Positions 1 to 8,169 of a DNA stretch of 64,000 bases are shown here, one piece after another. The stretch spans positions 124,001-188,000 of the forward strand of contig MEOE01000013.1 of the NCBI GenBank assembly GCA_001768565.1, in the 5' to 3' direction. Below the pieces are notes generated by a model. The model ran no database searches, was not told the origin of the DNA, and saw nothing but the letters and a program-made list of their open reading frames with translations. Made by a program: the position numbers and the translations under genes. Numbering within the stretch: position 1 is the first letter of the stretch; each line of letters opens with the position of its first letter. This DNA is from Bacteroidetes bacterium GWF2_33_16. Its GTDB lineage: Bacteria; Bacteroidota; Bacteroidia; Bacteroidales; UBA12077.

Positions 1-1
1 T

Positions 2-313
2 GAAATCCCCAATAATGGAGTAGAATATAGCACAGGTTATTACAGAGCATTTTCTGGAATGGAAATTAGGGCATATTATAAATATTATCCAACACAATAT
101 ACTTATTGGATCAATCCTACTAATTTAACCATTCCATGGACAAATAATCAATATGTTGAATTGTCGTATAGCAAATCGATAAATGAAAATAGTAACAAAG
201 CAATTGAAACTAATTATTCCGAAACTGGCACTCTTTACCCAACCGTTTTAAATTTAAACAATAAATCATGCCTCGACAAGAATGCCAAAGATATGCCTCA
301 ATCAAATAGATAA
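2..313 (+). CDS. C-terminal part of an unknown protein (cut by window edge)
   Basis: The reading frame is open from the first full codon of the window to the TAA at 311-313, so this is the last 103 residues of a gene that starts outside. The visible part is rich in Asn, Tyr and Thr, with one Cys and no obvious membrane segment, which resembles extracellular or cell-surface proteins of Bacteroidota. I do not recognise a family. A perfect terminator hairpin follows about 25 bases after the stop, so this gene ends its transcription unit. An internal ATG at 59 would give an 84-residue protein, but the frame continues upstream without a stop, so a truncated longer gene is the better reading. Confidence 0.6.
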   Translation, partial: EIPNNGVEYSTGYYRAFSGMEIRAYYKYYPTQYTYWINPTNLTIPWTNNQYVELSYSKSINENSNKAIETNYSETGTLYPTVLNLNNKSCLDKNAKDMPQSNR

Positions 314-336
314 TAAAAAAAGTAAAATAAAATGAA

Positions 337-371
337 AACAAGAGATTGTAAACTTCAATCTCTTGTTTTTT
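337..371. terminator. Bidirectional rho-independent terminator
   Basis: Perfect 11-bp stem (338-348 with 356-366), 7-base loop, followed by a run of T on the plus strand and preceded by an A-rich stretch that gives T's on the minus strand. It lies between the converging unknown gene and pepT and can serve both. Confidence 0.85.
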
Positions 372-426
372 CATCTGGTTAACTGAATTATTTTTTAAAA
401 CAAAAAAATCAATCTAAGAGAAGATT

Positions 427-1653
427 TTAGAAAGTACTTCTTTCAATAATCTTTAAGATTACCTGAACTGATTTCTCCATTGATTCCAAAACAGCAAATT
501 CATATTTTCCATGGTAATTATGTCCTCCTGTAAATATATTCGGACAGGGTAAACCCATGTATGAAAGTCTTGCACCATCAGTTCCGCCCCGAACTGGTTT
601 AATTTCTGGCTTCACTCCTACCTCAATCATGGCCTGCTTAACCTGTTCAACAATATGCAAAACGGGCTCGATCTTCTCACGCATATTGAAATACTGATCC
701 TTAATTTCTATTGTAGCAATTGGTTGGTTAAACTTTCTATTTATTGTATTAACTGCATTCTGAATGAGTTCTTTTTTGATATCAAACTTAGTTTTGTCAT
801 GATCACGAATAATATACTGAATATATGCTTCTTCAACAGTTCCATTGAATTTTGTAACATGAAAAAAACCTTCGTAATGATCTGTTAGTTCAGGCCTTTC
901 ATTTACAGGTAGTAATTCATTTATTTCTGTAGCAATCAGAATTGCATTTATCATCTTATCTTTTGCGTATCCGGGATGAATATTTCTTCCTTGTATCTTG
1001 ATTTTGGCTGATGCAGCATTAAAATTTTCATATTCGAGTTCACCAATCGGACCACCATCAACTGTATATGCATAATCAGCTCCAAATTTCTGAACATCAA
1101 AATAATCGACTCCCTTACCAACTTCCTCATCGGGTGTAAATGCAATCTTAATAGTTCCATGTTTTATTTCAGGATGATGAATCAAGTAATCCATAGCTGT
1201 CATAATTTCTGCAACACCTGCCTTATCATCAGCGCCTAATAGTGTATCGCCACTAGCAGTTATAATAGTTTGTCCTATATAGTTCTTTAATTCAGGAAAA
1301 TCATTCACTCTCAAAATAATATCCAATTCCTTATTAATGATGATATCATCTCCATTGTAGTTTTTAAAAACCTGCGGTTTAACATTTGTACCGCTCATAT
1401 CGGGCGAAGTATCCATGTGAGCCAGAAAGCCAATCGTAGGAACATTTTTTTCGGTATTTGATGGTAATGTTGCAGTTACGTATCCATATGTATCAACTTT
1501 AACTTCGACTAAACCAATTTCCAATAATTCTTTTTCAAGAAGATTAGCCAAATCAAATTGCTTTTTTGTACTTGGAAAAGTTTGTGAATCTTCATCAGAT
1601 TGAGTATCAATCTGAACATATCGCATAAACCGATCGACAATTGCCTTTTGCAT
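427..1653 (-). CDS. pepT: Peptidase T (tripeptide aminopeptidase)
   Basis: Cytosolic zinc exopeptidase of the M20B family that removes the N-terminal residue from tripeptides. The 408-residue length is the usual one. Visible motifs are AHMDTSPD (His79 and Asp81, first metal-binding pair), LLGADDKAG near residue 140 (bridging Asp), FTPDEEVG near 175 (catalytic Glu and metal Glu), TVDGG near 200, and GGTDGARLS with GGHNYHG near the C-terminus (last metal His). The protein is complete. It converges on the terminator at 337-371 and diverges from the membrane-protein/XRE pair. The leader is AT-rich with no Shine-Dalgarno, usual for this phylum. Confidence 0.96.
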   Translation of the reverse strand: MQKAIVDRFMRYVQIDTQSDEDSQTFPSTKKQFDLANLLEKELLEIGLVEVKVDTYGYVTATLPSNTEKNVPTIGFLAHMDTSPDMSGTNVKPQVFKNYNGDDIIINKELDIILRVNDFPELKNYIGQTIITASGDTLLGADDKAGVAEIMTAMDYLIHHPEIKHGTIKIAFTPDEEVGKGVDYFDVQKFGADYAYTVDGGPIGELEYENFNAASAKIKIQGRNIHPGYAKDKMINAILIATEINELLPVNERPELTDHYEGFFHVTKFNGTVEEAYIQYIIRDHDKTKFDIKKELIQNAVNTINRKFNQPIATIEIKDQYFNMREKIEPVLHIVEQVKQAMIEVGVKPEIKPVRGGTDGARLSYMGLPCPNIFTGGHNYHGKYEFAVLESMEKSVQVILKIIERSTF

Positions 1654-1799
1654 ATGATAAATTTTAAAAGAATAAAATTACTATAAAGTTCTTTATTTCT
1701 TGTGATATGATTCATTTTGATTTTTAAACTAACAAATACAAATTTTATTCATTTGAAATACAGTATATTATATTTTTTTTGTAACTTTTAAATTACTTT

Positions 1800-1840
1800 A
1801 TGTAATGTATTATTGCTTATATGTAATCTATACATTACAT
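1800..1840. promoter_or_regulatory. Operator-like inverted repeat upstream of membrane/XRE pair
   Basis: ATGTAATGTA at 1800-1809 is the exact reverse complement of TACATTACAT at 1831-1840. A third half-site ATGTAAT at 1821-1827 forms a second, tighter inverted repeat with ATTACAT at 1834-1840 (6-base spacer). The site lies 28 bases before the start of the gene pair whose second member is an XRE-family DNA-binding protein, so autoregulation is a reasonable inference. Confidence 0.5.
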
Positions 1841-1868
1841 TTATAGTATTAATTAAAAACCTATATGA

Positions 1869-2354
1869 ATGAAAACAAAATTTCTTTTTCCAAATCGATT
1901 TAAACGAATTGGCTGGATATTATTAATTCCTGCTGCAATTCTTGGATTCTTTATACTATTTTTTGATTTTGAATTTATGTTTCTGGATTCAAAAGTATTT
2001 GCAATATATTCAGAGATGTTTGCATTAGGAGGCAGTAATACTAAAATTTTAAGTATAGATGTGAATAACATTACTGATGAAATTGTCAGCATTCTATTTT
2101 TAATAGGAGCTATTTTTGTGGCCTTTTCAAAAGAAAAACAAGAAGATGAATTTATTGCAAAAGTAAGATTAGAATCTTTGGTATGGGCTACTTATATTAA
2201 TTATGCCATTCTGATTTTCTGCATTATGTTCTTTTTTAGTACTGGTTTTCTAACAGTAATGATACTTAATATGTTTACCATTTTAATCTTCTTTATCATT
2301 CGTTTTTATTATATTCTTTACAGTACTAATAAATCTTTAGACCATGAAAAATAA
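1869..2354 (+). CDS. Four-helix membrane protein paired with an XRE regulator
   Basis: 161 residues with about four hydrophobic segments (around residues 14-33, 73-88, 100-122 and 124-146) and short charged connections. It has no signal peptide or known catalytic motif that I can see, and I do not recognise a named family. The gene overlaps the following small XRE regulator by 11 bases, so the two are translationally coupled. Pairs of a small integral membrane protein and a YozG-like XRE regulator are widespread in bacteria; the membrane partner may sense a membrane signal or restrain the regulator, but nothing here proves that. An inverted repeat lies just upstream. Confidence 0.75.
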   Translation: MKTKFLFPNRFKRIGWILLIPAAILGFFILFFDFEFMFLDSKVFAIYSEMFALGGSNTKILSIDVNNITDEIVSILFLIGAIFVAFSKEKQEDEFIAKVRLESLVWATYINYAILIFCIMFFFSTGFLTVMILNMFTILIFFIIRFYYILYSTNKSLDHEK

Positions 2355-2544
2355 TTTAAAAGTTGAAAGAGCAATTAAAAATATTACTCAGGAAGAATTA
2401 GCCAAACAGATTGGTGTTACAAGGCAAGCTATAAACTCAATTGAACTTAATAAATATGTACCTTCTACAGTGCTTTCCTTAAAAATATCACTGTATTTTA
2501 ATAAAACTGTTAATCAAATATTTTTTCTTGACGAAACTGATTAA
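2344..2544 (+). CDS. Small XRE-family (YozG-like) transcriptional regulator
   Basis: 66-residue protein that is almost entirely one helix-turn-helix domain. ITQEELAKQIGVTRQAINSIE is followed by NKYVPSTVLSLKISLYFNK, the usual Cro/C1-type fold, and the C-terminal VNQIFFLDE is typical of the YozG-like subgroup. There is no sensor domain, so activity is probably set by the membrane protein encoded just upstream with an 11-base overlap. The likely target is its own promoter, where ATGTAAT half-sites occur at 1800-1840. Confidence 0.88.
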   Translation: MKNNLKVERAIKNITQEELAKQIGVTRQAINSIELNKYVPSTVLSLKISLYFNKTVNQIFFLDETD

Positions 2545-2578
2545 TTTTATAGAAATATTTTTTTAAAATAGCACATTT

Positions 2579-3259
2579 ATGTTAAGTCAAAACCTACTTC
2601 AGTTTCTCTACGATTTAAGGGATAACAATAACCGTGATTGGTTTCACGATAATAATGCAAGATATCAAATAGCAAAAAAAGAATTTGAGCAATTCATTGC
2701 TTTGGTTATAATGGAAATTTCACAATTTGATCCATCTATAAAAAATGTGAATCCCAAAGATTGTATTTTCAGAATTAATCGCGATATCCGCTTTTCGAAT
2801 AACAAATCACCCTATAAAACCAATATTGGTGGATTTATTGTGCCAGGTGGGAGAAATGCCGGATATGCAGGTTATTACATTCATATTGAACCCGAAAACT
2901 GCTTTCTTGCCGGTGGAATCTATATGCCTCCAGCCGACAGATTAAAAGCTGTTAGAACAGAGATTTATGAAAATACAGACCAGTTTAAAGAAATAATTTA
3001 TAAAAAGGAATTTGTAAAACAATTCGGAGAGTTAATGACCGAAGATAAGTTAAAACAGCCCCCGAAGGGATTTCCTAAGGATTTTCCCGAAATTGATCTG
3101 CTTAAATACAAACATTACTCTGTTTCAAAAGCAATAAGCGAGAAAATGATTGTTTCTAAAACCTATTTAAAAGAAACAATTGAAACATTCAGAATCATGT
3201 ATCCCTTTATTCAGTTTATTAACGAAGCTATTAATTATCAGCTAAACAAAGACAATTAA
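2579..3259 (+). CDS. DUF2461 family protein
   Basis: 226 residues, matching the usual length of DUF2461 (TIGR02453) proteins. Family hallmarks visible are LYDLRDNNNRDWF at the N-terminus, FRINRDIRFSNNKSPYKTN in the middle, and GYYIHIEPENCFLAGGIY followed by a Pro-rich turn. The family is widespread, and no biochemical activity is established that I can cite. No signal peptide or membrane segment is visible, so it is probably cytosolic. It starts 34 bases after the XRE gene and may be read through from it, although no Shine-Dalgarno is seen. Confidence 0.9.
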   Translation: MLSQNLLQFLYDLRDNNNRDWFHDNNARYQIAKKEFEQFIALVIMEISQFDPSIKNVNPKDCIFRINRDIRFSNNKSPYKTNIGGFIVPGGRNAGYAGYYIHIEPENCFLAGGIYMPPADRLKAVRTEIYENTDQFKEIIYKKEFVKQFGELMTEDKLKQPPKGFPKDFPEIDLLKYKHYSVSKAISEKMIVSKTYLKETIETFRIMYPFIQFINEAINYQLNKDN

Positions 3260-3517
3260 ACAATTTTTGTGGTTTAACCTCTATGAGTTTAAAATTCTAA
3301 ACTACGTGGTTTCTATTACAATACTTGTTCTCCAATGGAGAGCTTTTTGAGCAAACAGTAAATACCTATTCATTGGGATTACTCCAGAGGGGTAAAATAT
3401 TGATAGAAAGAATATATAAAGAATAATGCATGTCAGCACTATTGTTAAATAAAGCCAAAAATATTGCCATGACACACGCAATAGTACAAATGTTGATTTT
3501 GTTTTAGGTAATTGCAT
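3260..3517. other. Non-coding stretch, possibly an interspersed repeat
   Basis: About 260 bases between converging genes without a convincing gene. It contains a short hairpin (3330-3342, arms of 5 bases) followed by GCTTTTT, a possible plus-strand terminator for the DUF2461 gene. It also contains a segment around 3375-3420 with a Pu-rich CCAGAGGGGTAAAATATTGA motif. Similar gene-free blocks recur in Bacteroidota genomes as far as I remember, but only one copy is present here. A 71-codon minus-strand frame (3302-3517) is judged spurious. Confidence 0.35.
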
Positions 3518-3539
3518 AAGCAGGCACGAATGCCTGCTT
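3518..3539 (-). terminator. Terminator hairpin after the E1 dehydrogenase gene
   Basis: Perfect 9-bp stem (3518-3526 with 3531-3539) whose minus-strand loop is TTCG, a very stable tetraloop. It begins 18 bases past the stop of the minus-strand E1 gene. No long T tract follows, so it could also be an RNA-stabilising 3' hairpin. Confidence 0.65.
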
Positions 3540-3556
3540 TAATCATAAAATTACTT

Positions 3557-5992
3557 TTAATACAATTCCGGATATTTCTTCGGATTTGCCTCGTTCATCA
3601 TAGCATAAATTGCTTCAAAAACATCTTCTGCATTTGGATTCGAGAAATAATCTCCATCACTTGCATAAGCTGGTCGGTGATCCTTTGCAGTTACAGTCCG
3701 AGGTTCAGAATCAAGATGAAAATATGAACCTTGATCTTCTAATACTTTCTGCATCATAAATGCTGTAGCTCCACCCGGAACATCTTCATCGAAAAAAACA
3801 ACTCGGTTTGTTTTCTTTATTGAGCTTGCAATCATGTGTTTCCTGTCGAACGGTAATAATGTTTGAACATCAATTAGCTCAACCGATATATTAAATTCCT
3901 TTAGCTGTTCAATTGCATCCTGCGCAATTCGTACACACGATCCATAAGTTACCAATGTAACATCTGTACCCTCATTTAGAATTTCTGGAATTCCTAATGG
4001 AATTTTATATTCGCCTATATTTTCAGGTCGTTTTTCACGCAAACGGTAACCATTAAGTGGCTCAATTACCAATGCAGAATCTTCGCCTTCGAGCAATGTG
4101 TTATAAAAACCAGCTGCCTGAGTCATATTCCGAGGAACACAAACATAAACGCCACGTATCGAATTAATTACCATACTAAGTGGTGACCCAGAGTGCCATA
4201 TTCCTTCTAACCTATGACCACGAGTACTAATAATTACAGGAGCAATTTGCCCACCAGCAGTTCTATAATGCGTTGTTGCCAAATCATCGCTTAAGGTTTG
4301 TAAGGCATACAAAAGGTAATCGAAATATTGTATTTCGGCAATTGGCCGTAAACCGCGTAAAGCCATTCCTAAACCTTGACCCAAAATGGTTTGTTCTCTA
4401 ATTCCTGTGTCGGTTACTCGTAATTCACCATATTTTTTTTGCATCCCTTCTAAACTCTGATTTACACCACCGATAAATCCTGCATCTTCTCCAAAAACAA
4501 CCAGTTTAGGATATTTAGCAAATAAATGATCGTAATTATCTCTTAAAATTTCACGACCGGCAACTTCTATTGAATCATTCTTAAATATGGGTTTTACTTC
4601 TTTTACATTTAAAACCGATCGCTCCGATTCGTTATAAAGAAAAGTATTGTAACGTTTGTAATTATCTTCATAGTTTCGCTCTAACCAGTTCGACAGATCT
4701 TTCTGCAATTTCCCTCTTATATTACAATCGGTACAAACATGACGTAGAATCTTTTTCGCTGCACTAAAATTATCTTTTCGAATAGGTGTAATAATCTTCT
4801 TTAAATCGTTGGTGATAGTTCCTACCTTATCGTAACCTTCTCGCTTACACATGCAAGAACGGTTATCAATTATCTCAATTAACTTGTCGCGTTCAATTTT
4901 TACAGGTTCAGTAAATTTGTGCCAGGCAACACGTTTGGCTTCCTTTCCTTCTTCTTCGGCCTGTTTTTCTATTATCTCCAGCTCTTTTTCAGTTGCAATT
5001 TTCTCTTTTAGTATCCATTCACGCATTCTTTTTATTCCATCAAATTCGGATTCGAATTTAAGTCTCTCTTCCGATTTATATCTTTCATGCGATCCTGATG
5101 TTGAATGGCCCTGTGGCTGAGTAATCTCATCAATATGAAAAACTACTGGAACATGCTCTTTGCGGGCAATCTCAACCCCTTCTTTAAAAAGTTTCACAAG
5201 TCCCGGATAATCCCATCCTTTTCCTTTAAAAATAACTATCCCTGCCTTTTCCTTAGTTCTTTCAAAACCTTTTAGCAACTCGGAGATACTTTCTTTGGTA
5301 GTCTGATATTTCTTAGGTACAGATATTCCATAACCATCATCCCATACTGCAATAATAGCTGGAACCTGCAACACACCAACAGCATTCATTGCTTCCCAGA
5401 ATTGTCCTTCGGATGTACTTGCATCTCCAATGGTTCCAAAAGCAACCTCGTTTCCTTTATCCGATAATGTCTTAAATTGATGAAGTTCTTTATTATTTCT
5501 GAATAACTTCGATGCATATGCTAATCCAACCCAACGAGCCATTTGTCCGGCAGTTGGTGAAATATCTGACGATGAGTTCTTTTGTTTTGTTAAGTCTTTC
5601 CACGATCCATCAGGATTCAAACTACGAGTTGCAAAATGATTATTAAACGATCTGCCACCATTACCAGGATTCAGACTTACATCAGTTTGACCGTACAATT
5701 GAGCAAAAAATTCTTCGGCAGTAAATAATCCTGCAGCCATCATAAAAGTTTGATCTCGGTAATATCCCGAACGCCAATCTCCTTCTCTAAAATTCTTAGC
5801 AAGAGCAATTTGCGCTATCTCTTTTCCATCACCAAAAATTCCAAATTTAGCTTTCCCTGTCAATACTTCCTTACGGCCCATAAGACTTATCTGACGACTT
5901 AAACTGGCAATCTTATAATCGTTAAGTACCTCTGGTTTATTAAAAGTATTTTTTATTACTTCCTCTTTTTTCTCTACTGATTTTGCACTCAT
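3557..5992 (-). CDS. Fused alpha/beta E1 of a 2-oxoacid dehydrogenase
   Basis: Thiamine-diphosphate-dependent E1 that decarboxylates a 2-oxoacid (probably branched-chain 2-oxoacids or pyruvate) and passes the acyl group to lipoyl-E2. Residues 25-330 are the alpha part, with the thiamine-diphosphate motif GDASTSEGQFWEAMNAVG at 189-206 and WDDGYGIS ending near 224. Residues 470-811 are the beta part, with FGEDAGFIGG near 500, GIREQTILGQGLGMAL near 530 and TRGHRLEGIWHSGSP near 590. The two halves are separate genes in many bacteria; the fusion is common in Bacteroidota. The linker (about 340-465) carries Cys380, Cys382, Cys420 and Cys423. No E2 or E3 gene is nearby, so the rest of the complex is encoded elsewhere. 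The exact substrate cannot be read from sequence. Confidence 0.9.
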   Translation of the reverse strand: MSAKSVEKKEEVIKNTFNKPEVLNDYKIASLSRQISLMGRKEVLTGKAKFGIFGDGKEIAQIALAKNFREGDWRSGYYRDQTFMMAAGLFTAEEFFAQLYGQTDVSLNPGNGGRSFNNHFATRSLNPDGSWKDLTKQKNSSSDISPTAGQMARWVGLAYASKLFRNNKELHQFKTLSDKGNEVAFGTIGDASTSEGQFWEAMNAVGVLQVPAIIAVWDDGYGISVPKKYQTTKESISELLKGFERTKEKAGIVIFKGKGWDYPGLVKLFKEGVEIARKEHVPVVFHIDEITQPQGHSTSGSHERYKSEERLKFESEFDGIKRMREWILKEKIATEKELEIIEKQAEEEGKEAKRVAWHKFTEPVKIERDKLIEIIDNRSCMCKREGYDKVGTITNDLKKIITPIRKDNFSAAKKILRHVCTDCNIRGKLQKDLSNWLERNYEDNYKRYNTFLYNESERSVLNVKEVKPIFKNDSIEVAGREILRDNYDHLFAKYPKLVVFGEDAGFIGGVNQSLEGMQKKYGELRVTDTGIREQTILGQGLGMALRGLRPIAEIQYFDYLLYALQTLSDDLATTHYRTAGGQIAPVIISTRGHRLEGIWHSGSPLSMVINSIRGVYVCVPRNMTQAAGFYNTLLEGEDSALVIEPLNGYRLREKRPENIGEYKIPLGIPEILNEGTDVTLVTYGSCVRIAQDAIEQLKEFNISVELIDVQTLLPFDRKHMIASSIKKTNRVVFFDEDVPGGATAFMMQKVLEDQGSYFHLDSEPRTVTAKDHRPAYASDGDYFSNPNAEDVFEAIYAMMNEANPKKYPELY

Positions 5993-6088
5993 ATTATCTG
6001 TATTTTACTATTTCAAATTATACAATTTACGAAAAATTTTTGACAATAAAACGAAAGATTTATATACATAGATATTATCTAAATTATC

Positions 6089-6096
6089 TATCTTTG
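6089..6096 (+). promoter_or_regulatory. Candidate -7 box for small membrane protein gene
   Basis: TATCTTTG matches the Bacteroidota -7 consensus TAnnTTTG, 33 bases before the ATG at 6129. No good TTTG -33 element is seen at the expected distance, so this is a partial match. Confidence 0.45.
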
Positions 6097-6128
6097 CTGC
6101 CGAATGTTATAACAATAAAATTATATTA

Positions 6129-6353
6129 ATGTTTATAAAACTTCTTTTTTTAGTTATCGGAATACTTTCTATTGCCTTTGTAGCAATAGGTTTTAACATA
6201 TTCTTCCGAAATAAAAAATTTCCACAAACATCGGTAGGTAAGAATAAAGATATGGCCAAACTAGGCTTATCATGTGCCAAACACGAAGAAGTTAAATGTC
6301 GTCGAGAAATCGAAAAAAGAACTGATGTTTGTTCATCATGTGGCTGTAGTTAA
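6129..6353 (+). CDS. Small single-pass membrane protein with Cys-rich tail
   Basis: 74 residues. One N-terminal membrane helix (about residues 3-26) is followed by a basic segment and a cysteine-containing tail: SCAKHEEVKCRRE and VCSSCGCS, six Cys in total. Similar short membrane proteins with clustered cysteines are common in Bacteroidota, and function is not established. The cysteines could bind a metal or be redox-active, which is inference. A canonical -7 box lies just upstream, and an NAD(P)-binding protein and a nitroreductase follow, so a redox context is possible. Confidence 0.7.
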   Translation: MFIKLLFLVIGILSIAFVAIGFNIFFRNKKFPQTSVGKNKDMAKLGLSCAKHEEVKCRREIEKRTDVCSSCGCS

Positions 6354-6416
6354 TTTATCAACATCTATTCAGAATCATTTCAAAATGTATTACCTTGCAT
6401 CTAAAATGGAGGGGCT

Positions 6417-7076
6417 ATGCAAAAAACAGCATTGGTTTTTGGTGCCACAGGATTGGTTGGCAGCTATCTTGTAAACGAACTGGTTGAAAATGAAATCTAC
6501 AAAAAAGTAAAGGTTTTTAATCGTACCAAACAAAATTATTCAAACATCAAAATAATTGAAATTATTATTGATTATGACAAGGTAAATGAATATACTCACG
6601 AGTTTAAAGGTCATGATGCATTCTGCTGTCTTGGAACAACTATTCGTAAAGCAGGCTCAAAAGAAAAATTCTTTAAAATAGATCACGATTTACCTGTTGA
6701 AATAGCAAAAATTTGTTCAAATAACGAGGTTAGTAACTTTGTGGCAATATCATCAATTGGGGCAAACCCAAATAGTTCAAACAACTACTTACGTACAAAG
6801 GGTCTGATGGAAACTCATATTCAAGAATTCGATTTCGATCAATTGGCATTCGTAAGGCCATCAATGTTGCTTGGGCCGCGTAAAGAATTTCGATTTGGAG
6901 AAGCTTTCGGCAAAATAGTTATGATTCCGTTTAACTACCTGTTGATTGGAAACTTAAAAAAATACAGGTCGATACATGCCAAAACTGTGGCTAAATCTAT
7001 GCTTCAAATTGCCAATATGCCAATACACAAGTTATTTTTTGAATCGAATGAGCTAATCGAAATTGCTAAAACCTAA
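6417..7076 (+). CDS. NAD(P)-binding Rossmann-fold oxidoreductase (TIP30-like atypical SDR)
   Basis: 219 residues. GATGLVGSYL at the N-terminus is the dinucleotide-binding loop, CLGTT near 72 is the second strand, and the YxxxK pair occurs in NYLRTKG near 125. LAFVRPSMLLGPR and the C-terminal layout follow the HTATIP2/TIP30-like atypical short-chain dehydrogenases, usually annotated as NAD-dependent epimerase or oxidoreductase. Substrate unknown. It starts 63 bases after the small Cys-rich protein and ends 9 bases before a nitroreductase, so the three may be one unit. Confidence 0.85.
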   Translation: MQKTALVFGATGLVGSYLVNELVENEIYKKVKVFNRTKQNYSNIKIIEIIIDYDKVNEYTHEFKGHDAFCCLGTTIRKAGSKEKFFKIDHDLPVEIAKICSNNEVSNFVAISSIGANPNSSNNYLRTKGLMETHIQEFDFDQLAFVRPSMLLGPRKEFRFGEAFGKIVMIPFNYLLIGNLKKYRSIHAKTVAKSMLQIANMPIHKLFFESNELIEIAKT

Positions 7077-7085
7077 AATTAAATA

Positions 7086-7637
7086 ATGATAACAGGACAA
7101 GATTTTCTGGAGATTATCCAACAAAGACAGAGCGACAGAGCATATCTTAATACATTTATAGAAAAAGATAAGATGGAACGAATTATTAAAGCAGCCCATC
7201 TTGCTCCCTCAGCTTGCAATGCACAACCCTGGAAATTTATTGTAGTTGATAATACTGAGTTAAAAAATAAAATTGCCGATTGTACATCAAGTGCCGTTTT
7301 AGGTATGAATCATTTTACAAAACAAGCACCTGTGCACATCATTATTGTTGAAGAAAAAGCAAACTTCACGTCAAGTGCAGGTAGCCTGATAAAAAACAAG
7401 ACTTTTCCACTTATAGATATTGGTATTGCAGCAGAAAATATTTGTTTGCAGGCAACAGCCGAAGGATTAGGAACTTGCATGATTGGTTGGTTCGATGAAA
7501 CAAAAGTTAAGAAATTACTCAACATCCCGAAATCTAAACGTGTACCTTTAATTATTACGATTGGTTACCCAGCGAAAGAAACCAGAGAGAAACGACGAAA
7601 GGATTTAAACCAGGTTTTTAGCTTTAATAGCTATTAG
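7086..7637 (+). CDS. Nitroreductase family protein (FMN-dependent)
   Basis: 183 residues, typical of the short nitroreductase family. QRQSDRAYL near residue 14 and APSACNAQPWKFIVVD near 40 supply the FMN phosphate contacts. DIGIAAENICLQATAEGLGTCMIGWF near 110-135 is the helix and loop lining the flavin. The enzymes reduce nitro compounds, quinones or enones with NAD(P)H; the physiological substrate cannot be told from sequence. It follows the Rossmann protein by 9 bases and converges with an SMR transporter gene. Confidence 0.9.
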   Translation: MITGQDFLEIIQQRQSDRAYLNTFIEKDKMERIIKAAHLAPSACNAQPWKFIVVDNTELKNKIADCTSSAVLGMNHFTKQAPVHIIIVEEKANFTSSAGSLIKNKTFPLIDIGIAAENICLQATAEGLGTCMIGWFDETKVKKLLNIPKSKRVPLIITIGYPAKETREKRRKDLNQVFSFNSY

Positions 7638-7695
7638 AATTGCAAGGGTTTGTGGTATAAGTTATTTAAAAGGATTAACCTTGGTTCTCAATTAT

Positions 7696-8022
7696 TTAGT
7701 TTGATACAACTTTTAACCCGACAATAGAAACAATCAATGTGGTTAGGAACAATAATCGCAGAAAGGTTGTAGGTTCTTTAAACACAAAAATCCCTATTAA
7801 AACAGTACCGACTGCCCCAATACCTGTCCATACTGCATACGCTGTTCCGATTGGTAAGGTTTGTGTTGCTTTAATTAAAAGTAACATACTTAAAGTAAGG
7901 GCAACAAGAAAACCTGTATACCATAAATACATTTCATTACCTGCAGTCGCTTTAGCTTTTCCTAAACAGAAAGCAAAAGCGACTTCAAATAAACCTGCAA
8001 TAATTAAAATAATCCAATTCAT
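7696..8022 (-). CDS. SMR-family exporter (SugE/Gdx type)
   Basis: 108 residues with four membrane helices and the essential Glu of the first helix (GLFEVAFAF, residue 13). TLPIGTAYAVWTGIGAVGT in helix 2-3 is closest to the SugE/Gdx branch, whose characterised members export guanidinium, rather than the EmrE branch, which exports larger cations. SMR proteins work as antiparallel dimers driven by protons. No guanidine riboswitch could be recognised in the 147 bases upstream. It lies downstream of murB on the same strand but separated by a repetitive gap. Confidence 0.9.
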   Translation of the reverse strand: MNWIILIIAGLFEVAFAFCLGKAKATAGNEMYLWYTGFLVALTLSMLLLIKATQTLPIGTAYAVWTGIGAVGTVLIGIFVFKEPTTFLRLLFLTTLIVSIVGLKVVSN

Positions 8023-8114
8023 TTTTTTTATATCTGTTTCTTTTTAAAATACCCACAAACTAAAAAATTATACGATTATAACTCCAAAACCAAACACAAA
8101 ACTCATTTTACAGC

Positions 8115-8149
8115 TTGGTATTTGGTAATTAGTGTTTGGTGTTTGATCC
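8115..8149. repeat. Degenerate 7-bp tandem repeat between murB and the SMR gene
   Basis: Five consecutive heptamers close to TTGGTNN (TTGGTAT, TTGGTAA, TTAGTGT, TTGGTGT, TTGATCC). CCAAACAC at 8090-8097 is complementary to GTGTTTGG at 8132-8139, so a minus-strand transcript leaving murB could fold here. Confidence 0.5.
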
Positions 8150-8169
8150 TTGTTAATTGTTATTGAATC

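Noticed and set aside
3302-3517. 71-codon minus-strand frame
   Set aside because: Lies beyond the terminator of the E1 gene, no start signal, composition unlike its neighbours and no recognisable domain; treated as non-coding.
4851-5120. 89-codon plus-strand frame inside the E1 gene
   Set aside because: It lies wholly inside a well supported gene in another frame, so it is a shadow. Other such frames across the window were left out for the same reason.
8023-8169. Possible guanidine riboswitch before the SMR exporter
   Set aside because: The gap holds only a heptamer repeat and AT-rich sequence; none of the conserved guanidine riboswitch elements were seen.
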